From NCBI GenBank assembly GCA_003104995.1, contig PQAO01000021.1, forward strand, positions 1-64,000: a DNA stretch of 64,000 bases, in the 5' to 3' direction. This document shows positions 1 through 9,708 of the stretch, piece after piece. The first letter of the stretch is position 1. Each line of letters opens with the position of its first letter. Source of the DNA: Dehalococcoidia bacterium (lineage in GTDB: Bacteria > Chloroflexota > Dehalococcoidia > Tepidiformales > Tepidiformaceae). The position numbers and the translations under genes are program-made. The notes beneath the pieces were generated by a model that ran no database searches, was not told the origin of the DNA, and saw nothing but the letters and a program-made list of their open reading frames with translations.

Positions 1-410
1 TCCCCAAGATCTGGTCATATCTCTGCCTTGTGTTCACCAGCGCGAACGGCCTTCCCCTTCACCAGTCGAGCTTCGCGAAGGCGCTCGCACGCCACCTCGT
101 CTCGGCCGGGTTACCCCGGATTCGTTTTCACGATCTGCGGCATGGCTATGGCTCGCTCCTCGGTGACCAGAACGAGCCTCTGTCGGAAATACGCGATGCG
201 CTGCGACACGGGAGCATCCAAACGACGATGCGCTATGTGCACCCCACTCGCGCCAAGGAAGAGCGAGCCAGCCGAGTCTACCGGGCGTTGTTCGGGGCCC
301 GGATCAACCCGGCTTCGGCAGACGGAGCGGGCGAGATGGAAGCAACAATAACTGGAAATGGTCGTCAAATGGTCGTCACGGAACCTGCCCAGGGCCCGAT
401 GATCTTCTGA
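1..410 (+). CDS. Tyrosine recombinase/phage-type integrase, C-terminal part (5' end outside window)
   Basis: Frame is open to the window edge. Contains HDLRH (HxxR box) and LRHGSIQTTMRYVHP (H/W box plus Tyr nucleophile). Confidence 0.88.
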   Translation, partial: PKIWSYLCLVFTSANGLPLHQSSFAKALARHLVSAGLPRIRFHDLRHGYGSLLGDQNEPLSEIRDALRHGSIQTTMRYVHPTRAKEERASRVYRALFGARINPASADGAGEMEATITGNGRQMVVTEPAQGPMIF

Positions 411-437
411 AAAACCTGCCGGCTAGATTCAGAAACC

Positions 438-514
438 TGGTAGCAGGGGGGAGACTTGAACTCCCGACCTCACGATTATGAGTCGTGCGCTCTGACCGGC
501 TGAGCTACCCTGCC
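438..514 (-). tRNA. tRNA with CAU anticodon (elongator Met, or Ile2 if lysidine-modified)
   Basis: Reverse complement GGCAGGGTAGCTCAGCCGGTCAGAGCGCACGACTCATAATCGTGAGGTCGGGAGTTCAAGTCTCCCCCCTGCTACCA folds as a cloverleaf. Anticodon loop CTCATAA, GTTCAAG T-loop, encoded CCA. Confidence 0.95.
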
Positions 515-562
515 ACGGTCCTTCAACTTTAGCATGCACCCCGTTTGGGGAAACGCCGCGGA

Positions 563-1345
563 CTACTTCGCCCCCTCGTCCCCGGGCCGGGGATCCACAC
601 GGTGCATCCGCCAGCGCACGCCGCCTTCGTCGAAGTCAACTACCGCGGCCATGCCCGCGCGGCGGTTCGCATCGCTCAGCGGCATCGGCGCACCCGAGTA
701 GATCGCTGTGACGCCGCCGCGGCTTACGTCTGCGTGCGGCTCCCAGTGCCCAAAGGCCATGTAATCCCAGTGGCCCGCCGCGGAGGCGATCTCCGCCTCG
801 CGGATGGGCAGCGACCGGTGGGATTCGGCGCCCTCCGGGATGAAGTGCCCGTGACCCAGCGCGATGTGCCAGCGTCCGTCGATGCGTTCCGGGATCCCTT
901 CGAGGGGCTTGAAGTGCCAGTCGCTATCGAGGTAGCCGCGCCCCCAGAAGACGGCGTCCAAGCCCTCCGGCTCGATGAGTTCGCCCTTGTGTTCGCGGAC
1001 GATGGTCAGGCGCTCCGCGATCGCCTCCATGTCATGCCGCCAGTAGAGGCTGCCCGGGTCCACCGGGTCGTGGTTTCCAGGCAGCAGGAGCGTCTGGCCC
1101 TCGAACCGCCGTATCTCGGTTGCGGCGAAGACGACCGTTTCCTCCGAGACGCGGTCGTTGTCGAAAAAGTCACCGGCGATGACCAGAGCATCGGCGCCAA
1201 CAACGTTGGCCAGGTCGATGACGCGCCGGAAGGTGTCTTCCATCAACCTCCGGCGTTCCGCCCACTTCCCATCGCCGCTGCCGCTGTAGGCGCCGAGGTG
1301 CACGTCAGAGGTGTGGACGATGCGCAGCGGGCGCGCTTCAGCCAC
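563..1345 (-). CDS. Metallophosphoesterase / SbcD-like DNA repair exonuclease family
   Basis: Motifs HTSDVHLG, GDFFDN and PGNHDP of calcineurin-like phosphoesterases. Confidence 0.85.
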   Translation of the reverse strand: MAEARPLRIVHTSDVHLGAYSGSGDGKWAERRRLMEDTFRRVIDLANVVGADALVIAGDFFDNDRVSEETVVFAATEIRRFEGQTLLLPGNHDPVDPGSLYWRHDMEAIAERLTIVREHKGELIEPEGLDAVFWGRGYLDSDWHFKPLEGIPERIDGRWHIALGHGHFIPEGAESHRSLPIREAEIASAAGHWDYMAFGHWEPHADVSRGGVTAIYSGAPMPLSDANRRAGMAAVVDFDEGGVRWRMHRVDPRPGDEGAK

Positions 1346-1847
1346 CGAGCGCCTCGCGCATGGCGTTCAGCTGGCGCGCATGGTCCTTCGCGTGGATACG
1401 GAGGAAGATCAGCCACTCCCGCCAGTTCAACTCACCGAAGAACGGATGCGGCCAGGTGACCTGCAGGTTCGACTGGGGGTCCGCTTCGCTGACGTGCGCC
1501 CAGAGCGACTCCAGCGAAGCCTCCTGGGCGGCAATGAGCGTCTCCCGGTCAGCCGGCAGTTCGGGCTCGGGCTCGCCGGACCGGTCGCCGCTCAGCGCGA
1601 CGTGCAGCACGTCCTGCGCCACCTGCAGGTTCGACTGCACCGCGTGCTTCAGGCAGTCCATCGGTGACCAGTCGTCGCCCGGCGGATTCGAGGCGATGAC
1701 CGCCGCGGGGACAGACCGGGCGGACTCAATCAACTCGCCCATACCCTCCTTCACGCGCTCGAACAGCTCCGCGATGGTCTTCTCCGCGGCCTGCTGCTGC
1801 AGGTACCCACGAATGCGCTCGAACTCCTCTGCCTGTGGGTTGGTCAT
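1338..1847 (-). CDS. DinB-family (four-helix, DUF664-like) protein
   Basis: ORF from internal Met MTNPQAEEFERIR. Has the W-PMDCLKHA...HAKDHARQLNAMREAL pattern typical of DinB/YfiT folds. Confidence 0.65.
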   Translation of the reverse strand: MTNPQAEEFERIRGYLQQQAAEKTIAELFERVKEGMGELIESARSVPAAVIASNPPGDDWSPMDCLKHAVQSNLQVAQDVLHVALSGDRSGEPEPELPADRETLIAAQEASLESLWAHVSEADPQSNLQVTWPHPFFGELNWREWLIFLRIHAKDHARQLNAMREALGG

Positions 1848-2527
1848 GCCGTGGCCTCCGCGCAATTGAGGTTGACCCGCTCGAACACCTGGAGCCGGAT
1901 GAGACGCGACGCGTGCCATGACGCCTCACGCAACACCAGCGGGGGAATGGGTGGCCACGGATGCCACGAGTGGTCCGCGATGATAACGCGCCCACCGGGG
2001 CGGACGAGGCGCGCGATCTCACGCACCGCCGGCGCCCGGAGTTCGCCCGGGAGATGCCCGACATAATGAGCAGCCACAGCCACGTCAAATGCCGCCTCCT
2101 GCGACGGGACCGCGAGGGCGTCGGCGTGGAGGAGCCGGGCTTTCCCTCGCGGGAGCCGCGCCTTCGCTCGCTCCAGCATGTATGGACTCAGGTCCAAACC
2201 GACAATCTCGGGCGCAACCTCGGCGTTCGCGAGCGCAGTCAGGAGCCTTCCCGGGCCGCATCCCAATTCCACCACTGAAGAGGGCCGCGCAGCGCGTACG
2301 CGCCTGACCAACTTGCCTACGAGGGCGTCCTCCTGACCGGCGTTGTACAGGCTTCGAATGACCCGCTCGTAACCGGCTGCACCCCGTCGCGAAAGGTACC
2401 CCTCTGGCAAGAAGTGCCAACGATGCAGGTACCAGCGGGGATACGCCATTTCCGGGTCGCTCTGTGGCGACTGCCTTGCGCGGCGTATCAACTCGATGGC
2501 CCGGCGGGTGGGAATGCGCTTCAGCAT
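1844..2527 (-). CDS. Class I SAM-dependent methyltransferase
   Basis: Motif I VVELGCGPGRLL, then LDLSPYMLERA and ADALAVP. Start taken at MLKRIPTRR. Confidence 0.85.
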   Translation of the reverse strand: MLKRIPTRRAIELIRRARQSPQSDPEMAYPRWYLHRWHFLPEGYLSRRGAAGYERVIRSLYNAGQEDALVGKLVRRVRAARPSSVVELGCGPGRLLTALANAEVAPEIVGLDLSPYMLERAKARLPRGKARLLHADALAVPSQEAAFDVAVAAHYVGHLPGELRAPAVREIARLVRPGGRVIIADHSWHPWPPIPPLVLREASWHASRLIRLQVFERVNLNCAEATA

Positions 2528-2618
2528 CGTCCCGGATAGTATCGGGCCCCGCATCGATGCGCACACCCACGCATCCCTCGCGTACAATCCTGCCACATCA
2601 CTCCATGGAGCAACCGAT

Positions 2619-2921
2619 ATGATCACCGTGGTCGCCAAGCTGCAGGCAGTCGCCGGCAAGGAAGACCAGCTGCGCGCCGTCCTCACCGAGATGGTCGGCA
2701 ACGTCAAGAAGCACGAGGCCGGTAAGGTCCCTACCTACTCCCTCCACACCTCCGACGCCGACCCGACGCTGTTCATGTTTTACGAACAGTACGCGGACGC
2801 CGAGGCGTTCGCGGCTCACAGCCAGACCGACCACATGAAGGCCATGGGCGCGTCACTCGCAGGACTGCTCGCCGGCCGCCCGGTCATCGAGCGCTACACC
2901 GGCATCGCGAGCGTCAGCTAA
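2619..2921 (+). CDS. Antibiotic biosynthesis monooxygenase (ABM)-domain protein
   Basis: MITVVAKLQAVAGKEDQLRAVL...FYEQYADAEAFAAHSQTDHMK is a typical ABM fold sequence. Confidence 0.85.
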   Translation: MITVVAKLQAVAGKEDQLRAVLTEMVGNVKKHEAGKVPTYSLHTSDADPTLFMFYEQYADAEAFAAHSQTDHMKAMGASLAGLLAGRPVIERYTGIASVS

Positions 2922-2989
2922 TTGGGTGACGGGGGCCTGCGAAGGTCCCGGTTGCCCATACCGGGCCCCCGCCACACCTTGACCGGTAC

Positions 2990-3811
2990 ATGGACTTCGT
3001 ACGCGCGGCAATCCTCGGTATCGTCCAGGGCCTCGCCGAGTTCCTCCCTATCTCATCTTCCGGCCACCTGATCCTCGTCCCGTCGCTGTTCCGCTGGAAA
3101 GACCAGGGCCTCGCGTTTGATGTCGGGCTCCACTGCGGCACGCTCCTCGTGTTGCTGATCTACTTCTGGCGCGACTGGGTACGGATGTTCGGGACCGGTC
3201 TCAGGGACTTCAGCCGTTACCAGTTCAGATTCTCGCGGCATGGCCAGGACAGTCGCCTCCTCTGGCTGATCGCGTTCGGTTCCATCCCGGCCGCCGCCGT
3301 CGGACTGCTCTTCAACGACTGGATCGAGGAAAACGTCCGCCAACCGTGGGTGGTGGCAATCACCCTTGCCGCGTTCGGCGTGGTCATGCTGGTGGCCGAC
3401 CGGCGCACGCGTAACCTGCGCACGATGGGCTCGATCGGCCTGATCGACGTGACCTTCATTGGTCTTGCACAGGCGGCTGCGCTCATCCCGGGCGTCTCCC
3501 GTTCGGGGGCCACGCTCTGCGCTGGACTGTTCCGGGACATTCGCCGGGATGATGCGGCGCGGTTCGCCTTCCTGCTGGGCACACCCGCATTCGTGGGCGC
3601 GGCGGCGCTGACCGCGAAGGACCTCACCGGGCTCTCGGGCCGCGAGGGTCTCGAACTTGGGATCGGCTTCGTATGCTCTGCGGCCGTTGGTTTCGCGGTG
3701 ATCCATTTCCTCTTGCGGTACCTGCGGACCCGCACGTTGTTGCCATTTGTGCTCTACCGGTTCGCCGTCGCGGCCCTGACCCTGGTCATTGGTGCGTTCC
3801 GCGTGGCCTGA
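2990..3811 (+). CDS. uppP: Undecaprenyl-diphosphatase UppP/BacA
   Basis: ILGIVQGLAEFLPISSSGHLIL and PGVSRSGAT are family signatures. Confidence 0.95.
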   Translation: MDFVRAAILGIVQGLAEFLPISSSGHLILVPSLFRWKDQGLAFDVGLHCGTLLVLLIYFWRDWVRMFGTGLRDFSRYQFRFSRHGQDSRLLWLIAFGSIPAAAVGLLFNDWIEENVRQPWVVAITLAAFGVVMLVADRRTRNLRTMGSIGLIDVTFIGLAQAAALIPGVSRSGATLCAGLFRDIRRDDAARFAFLLGTPAFVGAAALTAKDLTGLSGREGLELGIGFVCSAAVGFAVIHFLLRYLRTRTLLPFVLYRFAVAALTLVIGAFRVA

Positions 3812-3872
3812 GCAGGCCATCTCCGGGTGCCCGTATGATGGCAACCGCAATGAATCCCCCGGGAGGTACCCT

Positions 3873-4715
3873 GTGGTCCTCGAAAAACTTCGTCTCGATG
3901 GTCCGCCGCGAAAGGTAGTCATCGTCACTGGTGGCAGCCGCGGACTCGGCAAGGCCATGGCAATCTCGCTCGCCGAAGCCGGCGCCGACATCTGCATCGC
4001 CAGCCGCACGGTCAGCCAGCTCGAGTCCGCCGCCGCCGAAATCCAGGCAGCCTCTGGACGCGAACCACTCATCGTCCCCACCAATGTCCAGTCTCGGGCC
4101 GACTGCGACGCCCTCATCGAAAAGACCGTTTCCCACTTTGGCCGGCTCGATGTGATGCTCAACAACGCGGGCATCGGCGATGCGCGCGGCGCGGGCGCCC
4201 GGATCCACGACCTCGAAGACGCCGACTGGCACGACACGATCGAGGTGAACCTGCACAGCACCTTCTACTGTTCGCGTGCGGCCGTGCGGACGTTCCTGAA
4301 GCAGGACCAGGGAGGAGTGATCCTAAATGTTGCCAGCGGGACCGCCCTGCGTTCGTCGCCCCAGTCGATCGGCTACGCGGCGGCCAAGGCCGGGGTTATT
4401 TCGCTCACGAAGAGCCTGGCGGCCCAGGTCGTTGGCGAGTACATCCGCGTCAACTGCATCGTGCCCGGCTATGTCTCTCAGCGCCCGCCGCGCGATGAAC
4501 AGGAAGCAGGGATGCGTCAACAGCGTGGGCGCTTCATCACCACCCGCCGTCTTGGCGAGGCGTGGGAGCTCGGCCCGCTGGCGGTCTTCCTCTGCTCCGA
4601 CGCGTCGAGCTACGTCACCGGTGAAGCATTCGTCATCGATGGCGGCGGCCTGGCCGGAGGGATAGCGCCCACTGGCTGGGTCGTCAGCGAGCCCGCGGAG
4701 GTGTCCCGTGGCTGA
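3873..4715 (+). CDS. Short-chain dehydrogenase/reductase
   Basis: TGGSRGLGKA, NNAGIGD, and YAAAKAG catalytic motif. GTG start at 3873 after a gggagg SD. Confidence 0.9.
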   Translation: MVLEKLRLDGPPRKVVIVTGGSRGLGKAMAISLAEAGADICIASRTVSQLESAAAEIQAASGREPLIVPTNVQSRADCDALIEKTVSHFGRLDVMLNNAGIGDARGAGARIHDLEDADWHDTIEVNLHSTFYCSRAAVRTFLKQDQGGVILNVASGTALRSSPQSIGYAAAKAGVISLTKSLAAQVVGEYIRVNCIVPGYVSQRPPRDEQEAGMRQQRGRFITTRRLGEAWELGPLAVFLCSDASSYVTGEAFVIDGGGLAGGIAPTGWVVSEPAEVSRG

Positions 4716-5496
4716 GTGGGATCGTAAGCCCGGCTACGACCTGTCAGGGAAGCGCGCGCTGGTCGTTGGAACTGGCAATCCGGCGGGACGGGCAATCGCC
4801 CTCGGACTCGCGGAAGCCGGCGCGGATGTCGCTGTCGCTTCGGCCACGCTGGATGGCGACGAAGTCATGGAGGCAAAGCGCGTCGCGAAGGCCGTCACCG
4901 AGCTGGGCCGCAAGTCGCTTGCCCAGGGCTGGGACGTGACCCTGCCCACCAACGTGCAGGTCGGCCTGAAGCAGGTCATCAAGGAGTTTGGCTCGCCGAC
5001 AATCCTCGTCTACAACGCGGATGCGCCGCTGGCGAAGCCCATCGTGAAAGTGACCGACGCCGAGTTCGCCCGGGTCCAGGCCGTGAACCAGAGCGGGGCG
5101 TTCTACGCGGCCCGGTCGTTCATCCGCGAGTTCCCCGAGGGGCAGACCGGAAGGCTCATCTTCGTCAGCAACATCTTCGCCGAGCGCGGTGTGGAGGGGC
5201 TGGCAGCCTACACGACCGCGAAAGCCGGGATGCAGGGCCTTTCGGCAGCCCTCAGCCAGGAGCTCGGGCCTCGGAACATGACCTCCAACTGCATCTCCAG
5301 TGGCTGGATGGACTGGACCCCGGGCCGCGGGCCGGACGAGATCGGCGCGAACCTGCTGCTGCGCTTTATCCCGATGCGCCGCTTCGGGAAGGCTGAAGAA
5401 CTGGCAGCCCTTGCGGTCCTGCTTGCCTCGGATGCCGCCGGTTACCTGAACGGCCATGTGTTCCACATCGATGGCGGCGTGAGCCAGCACCTCTAG
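4708..5496 (+). CDS. Short-chain dehydrogenase/reductase
   Basis: Rossmann-type N-terminus, YTTAKAGMQGLSAAL motif, C-terminal HIDGGVSQHL. Overlaps the preceding SDR. Confidence 0.88.
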   Translation: MAEWDRKPGYDLSGKRALVVGTGNPAGRAIALGLAEAGADVAVASATLDGDEVMEAKRVAKAVTELGRKSLAQGWDVTLPTNVQVGLKQVIKEFGSPTILVYNADAPLAKPIVKVTDAEFARVQAVNQSGAFYAARSFIREFPEGQTGRLIFVSNIFAERGVEGLAAYTTAKAGMQGLSAALSQELGPRNMTSNCISSGWMDWTPGRGPDEIGANLLLRFIPMRRFGKAEELAALAVLLASDAAGYLNGHVFHIDGGVSQHL

Positions 5497-5501
5497 CGCG
5501 G

Positions 5502-5978
5502 ATGGCGTCGCAGAAACCACTTGCCGTCCGGATGCTCGAACAACGGAGGGTCCCGCACGAGGTCTTCGAGTTCGACGACACCATCCGCTCGGCACAGGAG
5601 GTCGCCCGTGTCACCGGGGTACCTGCAGACCAGGTGCTCAAGACGCTCGTGGTAGAGCAGGACCCACCCCGGGGGAAGCCGTACCTGCTGATGATGCCGG
5701 CGTCCCTTGAGGTCGACCTGAAAGTGCTCGCCGCATCCCTCGGGCTCAAGAAGGTCCGCATGGCCAGCCACCGTGATGCCGAACGCCACACCGGCCTGAA
5801 GGTCGGCGGAATCAGCGCTCTCGCGCTCGTGGGCAAGGCATTTCCAGTCCTCATCGAGGAGTCCGCAACGCTTTTCGATCAGGTGCTCGTGAGTGCCGGG
5901 CAGCGCGGATGGGACGTCCGGATCGCCGTCGCGGCGCTCATCGAACTGACCGCCGCGAGGACTACTCGCGCAGTCTGA
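5502..5978 (+). CDS. YbaK/EbsC-type aminoacyl-tRNA deacylase
   Basis: MLEQRRVPHEVFEFD...ADQVLKTLVV...GGISALAL is a YbaK-like pattern. Confidence 0.85.
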   Translation: MASQKPLAVRMLEQRRVPHEVFEFDDTIRSAQEVARVTGVPADQVLKTLVVEQDPPRGKPYLLMMPASLEVDLKVLAASLGLKKVRMASHRDAERHTGLKVGGISALALVGKAFPVLIEESATLFDQVLVSAGQRGWDVRIAVAALIELTAARTTRAV

Positions 5979-6015
5979 CCGGCCTGTCCTGCGACGGTGG
6001 TAGTATCTCTTCGCG

Positions 6016-6816
6016 ATGCCAACGACGAATGCCAGCGGCTGGGAGATCCACTACCAGACATCCGGGTCGCCCTCGAACCCGCCCATTGTCATGATTCTCG
6101 GGCTGTCACACCGGTTGGCGCACTGGGGCCGGCTTCCAGCGATGCTGGCGGAGCGCCTCTTCGTGGTGACCTTCGATTGCCGGGGCATGGGCCAGAGCGA
6201 ACGCCGCGACGAGCCTTACGCCATTCACGACGAAGCCCGCGACGTGATCGCCGTGATGGACGCTGCGGGCGCCAGGCGTGCGGCCCTTTACGGGCGGTCC
6301 AGGGGTGGGATGCTCGCCCAGGAAGTCGCGCTTTCGCACCCGGACCGGGTCTCGGCCTTGATCCTCAGCGGCACGAGCCACCGTGGACCCGGAAGTGTTG
6401 GCTCAACCGACGCCGTGAACGCGGCTATGCGCATCACCCCCGAAATGACCCGGGAGCAGATCTTCGAAACGCAGAACGTCGCCATGGCATCGCCCGGCTG
6501 GAAAGAGCGGGACCCCGAAGCCTTTGCCTACCTGATGGGCATCGACCTCGATGCACCGCCTCGCCGGTTCGCCGTTGTCCGGCAACGGGGCGCTCTTGAA
6601 GGCTGGACATCCCTCGACCGCCTGCACCAGATTGCCTGCCCCACGCTCGTCCTGTGCGGTGAAGACGACGGCATGGTTCCACCGGAGAACAGCCGCCAGC
6701 TTGCCGCAGGCATCCCGGGGGCCCGGCTCCAGCTGATCCCACAGTGCGGCCACCTGCCGATGCTTGAAAAGCCCGCAGAGGTCGCGCGCGCCGTCGTCGA
6801 GTTCCTGCTTCCCTAA
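6016..6816 (+). CDS. Alpha/beta hydrolase
   Basis: YGRSRGGMLAQE nucleophile elbow, CGEDDGMVPPENS, C-terminal PQCGHLPMLEKP. Confidence 0.9.
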   Translation: MPTTNASGWEIHYQTSGSPSNPPIVMILGLSHRLAHWGRLPAMLAERLFVVTFDCRGMGQSERRDEPYAIHDEARDVIAVMDAAGARRAALYGRSRGGMLAQEVALSHPDRVSALILSGTSHRGPGSVGSTDAVNAAMRITPEMTREQIFETQNVAMASPGWKERDPEAFAYLMGIDLDAPPRRFAVVRQRGALEGWTSLDRLHQIACPTLVLCGEDDGMVPPENSRQLAAGIPGARLQLIPQCGHLPMLEKPAEVARAVVEFLLP

Positions 6817-8543
6817 CCCAGGAACTGCGTGTACCGGCGCTTCATCCAGTCGCCCTTGTGGCGATACTCGGCCGGGGTTGAGAGCGTGCCCTTGCGGCCA
6901 GTCTCGCGTCCATAGGCGAGGTTCAGCGCCGCGTGGTGGTTCTCCCCATGACCATGCCGCTTGCCGCGTTCGCGGGCGGCCCGGTTCGTCCACGTCCGGC
7001 AGTACTCGATGGCGTCCTGCAACTCGCCCGCGATGTCGACGACTTCGACTTGCGGGGCCTGGAATGTCGCGGCCGGGCCCCGGGGGGTTGGCGCAGCCAC
7101 GCCGAACATCGTCAACTGCTGGCCTTCGATGAAGCGGCCGGTCTCGTCGAGGTAGGCGTCACCAGCTTCCTCAACATCCAGGATCTCGGCGGCGGTGCGC
7201 TCTTCTTCGTCGGGGCCCAGGATTTCCTCGTCGTCGAACAATTCGCCCGGCACGTCATCGCCGGCTACGTCCTCGGGCCGCAGCGCGACCGGCGGCGCCT
7301 CGCGCTCCAGGTGCTCGATGATGGAAGCGAGCCGCGGGTCACGCCCGATGAACACGTTCAGGATGTTCTGCGACGAGGGCAGAGCGTGGTTGTACCGCAG
7401 GCCCCGGCCGAGCTGCTGGATAACCGGTTCGCGGCTGAATACCGCATCGAGCTTGAGCAGCACGCTCACCGTCGGCGCGTCGAAACCTTCGCTCGCCTTC
7501 TTCACCTGGATGAGCAGGTCGTACTTCCCGGCGTGGAAGTCCTTCAACCGCCGGTCGTTCTCCGCGTCGCTGAGGTCTTCGCCGCTGTGGACAACCGCGC
7601 AACGAAGCGATGGATGCCACCGTCCGAAGACGCGGTTGAGGTGGTTGGCGTGCTCCGTTGTCGCAGCAAACACCAGGCCCTGGTGCTTCCCGGGCGCCAG
7701 CTCGTTCTTGCGCTGCAGGGTAAGGGCGAACTCGCGGACCAGCGGCTGAACGTAATCTTCGTTCCATCGGAGCTGTTGGCGCACGCACCGCTGGTCGAAG
7801 TCCGGGAGTTCGGCCATCTCCGAGGCGGTGAACTCGTAGACCTCGCCGTCCGCATTCCGGAGTTCAACGGCGTAGTCCTTCATCTGCATGTTCAGCCGCT
7901 TGAGGATTCCGCCTTCCTTCCATGCCTGCCGCATGGTCACGTGGATCAGCGGGTCGATGACCTGGCCCTCGAGTTCGTCGTCGTACGCGTAACGGGCGCC
8001 GGCAAGCGGGTCCCGGTCCAGCCGGACCGGCGTCGCCGAGAGAAGCAGCGTGCTGCGCACCGGGAGCTGGGCGAGCGACTGGGCCCACTGGCCGCGTTCG
8101 CCGAGGTGGTGAGCTTCGTCACACACCAGGTGGACGCGCCGGCCGCGGCACAGCCTGGCGTACCGCTGCGGGGCGGCCGCCACCTGCTGGTAGCTGGCAA
8201 CGATGAAGTTCGCGGCCGTAGCCCCGATCCGGTCGAGTGAGGCATTTTCGGCGAGAATCTTCCTGATCGGGCGCGTGCTCCCGATGACGGTCAGCGCCTT
8301 TTCGATGCCGTTGTAGACCTGGGTGCGCAGGACATCCGTGGGGGTCAGGTAGAGGCACGTATCGGCCCCGGCGATCCCCGCCGCCACCTCAAACGACCCG
8401 ACGCCGATGACGGTCTTGCCATAACCAACGGGTACGACGACCAGTTCGGAGTCCGATCCGGCGCGCAGGGCTTCGGAAAAGCGCTTCAGGGCCTCGGCCT
8501 GGCCGGGGCGAAGCCGGGGGCGGGCAGCGTTGTTGACGCTCAC
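6813..8543 (-). CDS. SF2 DEAD/DEAH-type helicase (ResIII-like), standalone
   Basis: Walker A VPVGYGKTVIG, Walker B VCDEAHH, motif III LLLSATPVRLDRD, motif VI QQLGRGLRY. Confidence 0.85.
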   Translation of the reverse strand: MSVNNAARPRLRPGQAEALKRFSEALRAGSDSELVVVPVGYGKTVIGVGSFEVAAGIAGADTCLYLTPTDVLRTQVYNGIEKALTVIGSTRPIRKILAENASLDRIGATAANFIVASYQQVAAAPQRYARLCRGRRVHLVCDEAHHLGERGQWAQSLAQLPVRSTLLLSATPVRLDRDPLAGARYAYDDELEGQVIDPLIHVTMRQAWKEGGILKRLNMQMKDYAVELRNADGEVYEFTASEMAELPDFDQRCVRQQLRWNEDYVQPLVREFALTLQRKNELAPGKHQGLVFAATTEHANHLNRVFGRWHPSLRCAVVHSGEDLSDAENDRRLKDFHAGKYDLLIQVKKASEGFDAPTVSVLLKLDAVFSREPVIQQLGRGLRYNHALPSSQNILNVFIGRDPRLASIIEHLEREAPPVALRPEDVAGDDVPGELFDDEEILGPDEEERTAAEILDVEEAGDAYLDETGRFIEGQQLTMFGVAAPTPRGPAATFQAPQVEVVDIAGELQDAIEYCRTWTNRAARERGKRHGHGENHHAALNLAYGRETGRKGTLSTPAEYRHKGDWMKRRYTQFLG

Positions 8544-8646
8544 AGTTTGATCACAGTTGTCCGCGGGGAGGTGCCTTCAGCCTAGGTGCGCGTGGGCCCC
8601 GGTGTCACCACCGGAGCCGCGACAAGTCGTTATGCGAGGTACCGGC

Positions 8647-9504
8647 TCAGTCGCTCGATGCCAGCGGGATGAACGCCCGGTACTGGAACACCGGGTTCAC
8701 TCCCCCTGTGCCGCTCGGGCTGGCGGCGGCCGAAGGCTCTTTCTGCAGGTACGGTGCGGCCATCCATCCTGCCCCGCCCGGCGTCTGCACCTGGACCCAG
8801 GTTATCCCGGCCGCCGTCACGGGTGAGCCGATCACGGTGGCGGCGGTGCCGTGCGGGACACACGTGATCACGTTTCCAACCGGATCGGCACGAAGGTTCA
8901 AGCACTCGCCCGGCGTGTTCACGCGGGCCCGGTCGCCTGCCTGGAAGCTCGCGGCCGCTGGTGCTGGCTGTGGCGTCCGGGCGGTGACTGATGGCGTCGC
9001 TCCGGCCGTGATGCGGTAGATGTGGAAGTTCAGGCCGCGGGCCGAGGATAGTGCCGCCGGATCGTAGCCGGGCCTGAGCCGGACAATGCCGTCCCACAGC
9101 TGGTTCGAGTCGATCACGCCGAAGGTCCCGTCGCCGTTCGCCTCGAGGATGATCGCCGTGTGGAGGCCCGCGTAGTCCGCGTCGGGGCTCGTCCACGTGT
9201 CGCTGGCGATCTGGATGATGTCGCCCGGTCCAGCCTCGTCGAGGCTGACCTCGATCGCGCCGGCTTCGAAGTAGCCGTCGCGATAGTCGAAGCCCACCGA
9301 CTGCCCGGTTGCTTCCGAGACGACCTTCTTCATCCACTGCCAGCATTCGCCCTGCCAGGACCCGAGGTCCCGGAGGGCACGCTCCGCGATGGCGTTGGAA
9401 GGGGTGGAGGCGGTGGCTCCCTGGACGAGGCCTACCGCGGCGATGATGGCGACAAAGGCGACCAGGATGGCTGCCAGGGTCGGCCGGTGCGGGGACAACG
9501 GCAT
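8647..9504 (-). CDS. Secreted SH3b-domain protein with a CHAP/amidase-like N-terminal domain
   Basis: N-terminal signal/TM segment, GECWQWMKKVV region, C-terminal SH3b-like RVNTPGECLNLRADPVGNVI...WVQVQTPGGAGWMAAPYL. Confidence 0.65.
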   Translation of the reverse strand: MPLSPHRPTLAAILVAFVAIIAAVGLVQGATASTPSNAIAERALRDLGSWQGECWQWMKKVVSEATGQSVGFDYRDGYFEAGAIEVSLDEAGPGDIIQIASDTWTSPDADYAGLHTAIILEANGDGTFGVIDSNQLWDGIVRLRPGYDPAALSSARGLNFHIYRITAGATPSVTARTPQPAPAAASFQAGDRARVNTPGECLNLRADPVGNVITCVPHGTAATVIGSPVTAAGITWVQVQTPGGAGWMAAPYLQKEPSAAASPSGTGGVNPVFQYRAFIPLASSD

Positions 9505-9708
9505 CTAAACACCTGCTTCAGTTTTCCTGAGGGCTTGGAGCACCCTAACTGACGTTTTCGGCTCGCACAACCCGGGTTTACCCATGGGATGTCTATGAGC
9601 TGGTTCACACTCCGGACTTCTTTATGGTCGACAACACACTCGGACGCCGAAAGTGCAGGGCTTCCGGCGTTGCCCGTACAGGCGATCCGCGCCGTATGAT
9701 CCGCCGCC

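Noticed and set aside
6933-8240. 435-aa plus-strand ORF opposite the helicase
   Set aside because: Antisense to a helicase with all SF2 motifs. Low-complexity translation without recognisable domain.
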